Assembly (NCBI GenBank): GCA_012064415.1
Contig: SSNU01000310.1
Span: forward strand, 248,001-312,000
Direction: 5' to 3'
From: Gyrodactylus bullatarudis
Taxonomy: Eukaryota; Platyhelminthes; Monogenea; Gyrodactylidea; Gyrodactylidae
Length of the DNA: 64,000 bases
Part shown: positions 63,794-64,000 of the stretch, piece after piece
How positions within the stretch are numbered: position 1 is the stretch's first letter
Layout of the letters: each line of letters begins with the position of its first letter
Made by a program: the position numbers and the translations under genes
The notes under the pieces: model-generated
Seen by the model: only the letters and a program-made list of their open reading frames with translations
Told to the model about the DNA's origin: nothing
Database searches by the model: none

Positions 63794-64000
63794 AAATATT
63801 TTGAATGAATTTTTTAAATAATAATAATAATTCAAGGCAATTATTTTTGAGAATATGAAAAACTAAACTATGTTTAAGTATCATTGGTAAATATATAATA
63901 ATGAGATATCTTAGGAGCAGGAAAAAAAATACGAAAATAAATAAATAATTCGAGAAAATTTTATTTAAAATTTATTTCCTCCATGTACTTCTAAGTAACA

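Overview
This is eukaryotic, metazoan DNA. It is AT-rich, and almost every protein gene is split by GT-AG introns. The genes are animal-specific: a SIX1/2 homeobox factor, Abl kinase, Ena/VASP, a peptide GPCR, the Na,K-ATPase beta subunit, SGF29 and an Ebony-type synthetase. Genes are dense (about 20 in 64 kb) and usually in head-to-head or tail-to-tail pairs. Many introns are only 23-45 nt long; reading frames and homologous protein lengths are restored only when these are removed. Together this suggests a compact invertebrate genome, possibly a reduced spiralian such as an orthonectid or dicyemid. The organism is inferred, not proven.

Layout. 1-6962 (minus): PDS5 cohesin regulator (3' end outside the window), an EGR-type zinc-finger factor and a TMEM234-like membrane protein. 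7235-8205 (plus): SAGA subunit SGF29. 8340-11652 (minus): Abl tyrosine kinase with a myristoylation-type N-terminus. 12495-16370 (plus): an Ebony-like A-PCP-AmD synthetase. 16371-22394: repeat-rich DNA holding an inverted-repeat transposon with a decayed integrase, a LINE relic, a hairpin, small TTAA-flanked elements and GAGA tracts. 22395-26007 (plus): SIX1/2 homeobox gene with a piggyBac-like MITE in its intron. 26079-26593 (minus): mitochondrial ribosomal protein S18a. 26719-27717 (plus): Na,K-ATPase beta. 28974-30281 (minus): Ena/VASP. 30455-31766 (plus): ZMYND12. 32117-36843 (minus): CEP135. 37566-37874 (minus): small orphan. 38333-39033 (minus): CLIC. 39460-40605 (minus): PDH E1 alpha. 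40864-43350 (plus): equilibrative nucleoside transporter. 43351-56493: 13 kb without recognisable genes, containing a near-perfect 0.8 kb palindrome. 56494-60043 (plus): peptide GPCR. 60197-61845 (minus): USP14. 61984-62274 (plus): small orphan. 62448-63771 (plus): ALG2.

The genes do not form one pathway. Functional groupings are loose: chromatin and cohesion (PDS5, SGF29), the actin/tyrosine-kinase axis (Abl and Ena, a classic kinase-substrate pair in flies, here 17 kb apart), cilium and centriole (ZMYND12, CEP135, convergent neighbours), mitochondrion (MRPS18A, PDHA), and amine or peptide signalling (Ebony-like enzyme, GPCR). I found no tRNA, rRNA or CRISPR-like structure. The most notable features are the ultra-short introns, the divergent Ebony-like enzyme with a transposon 18 bp past its stop codon, and the 364-bp-arm foldback.
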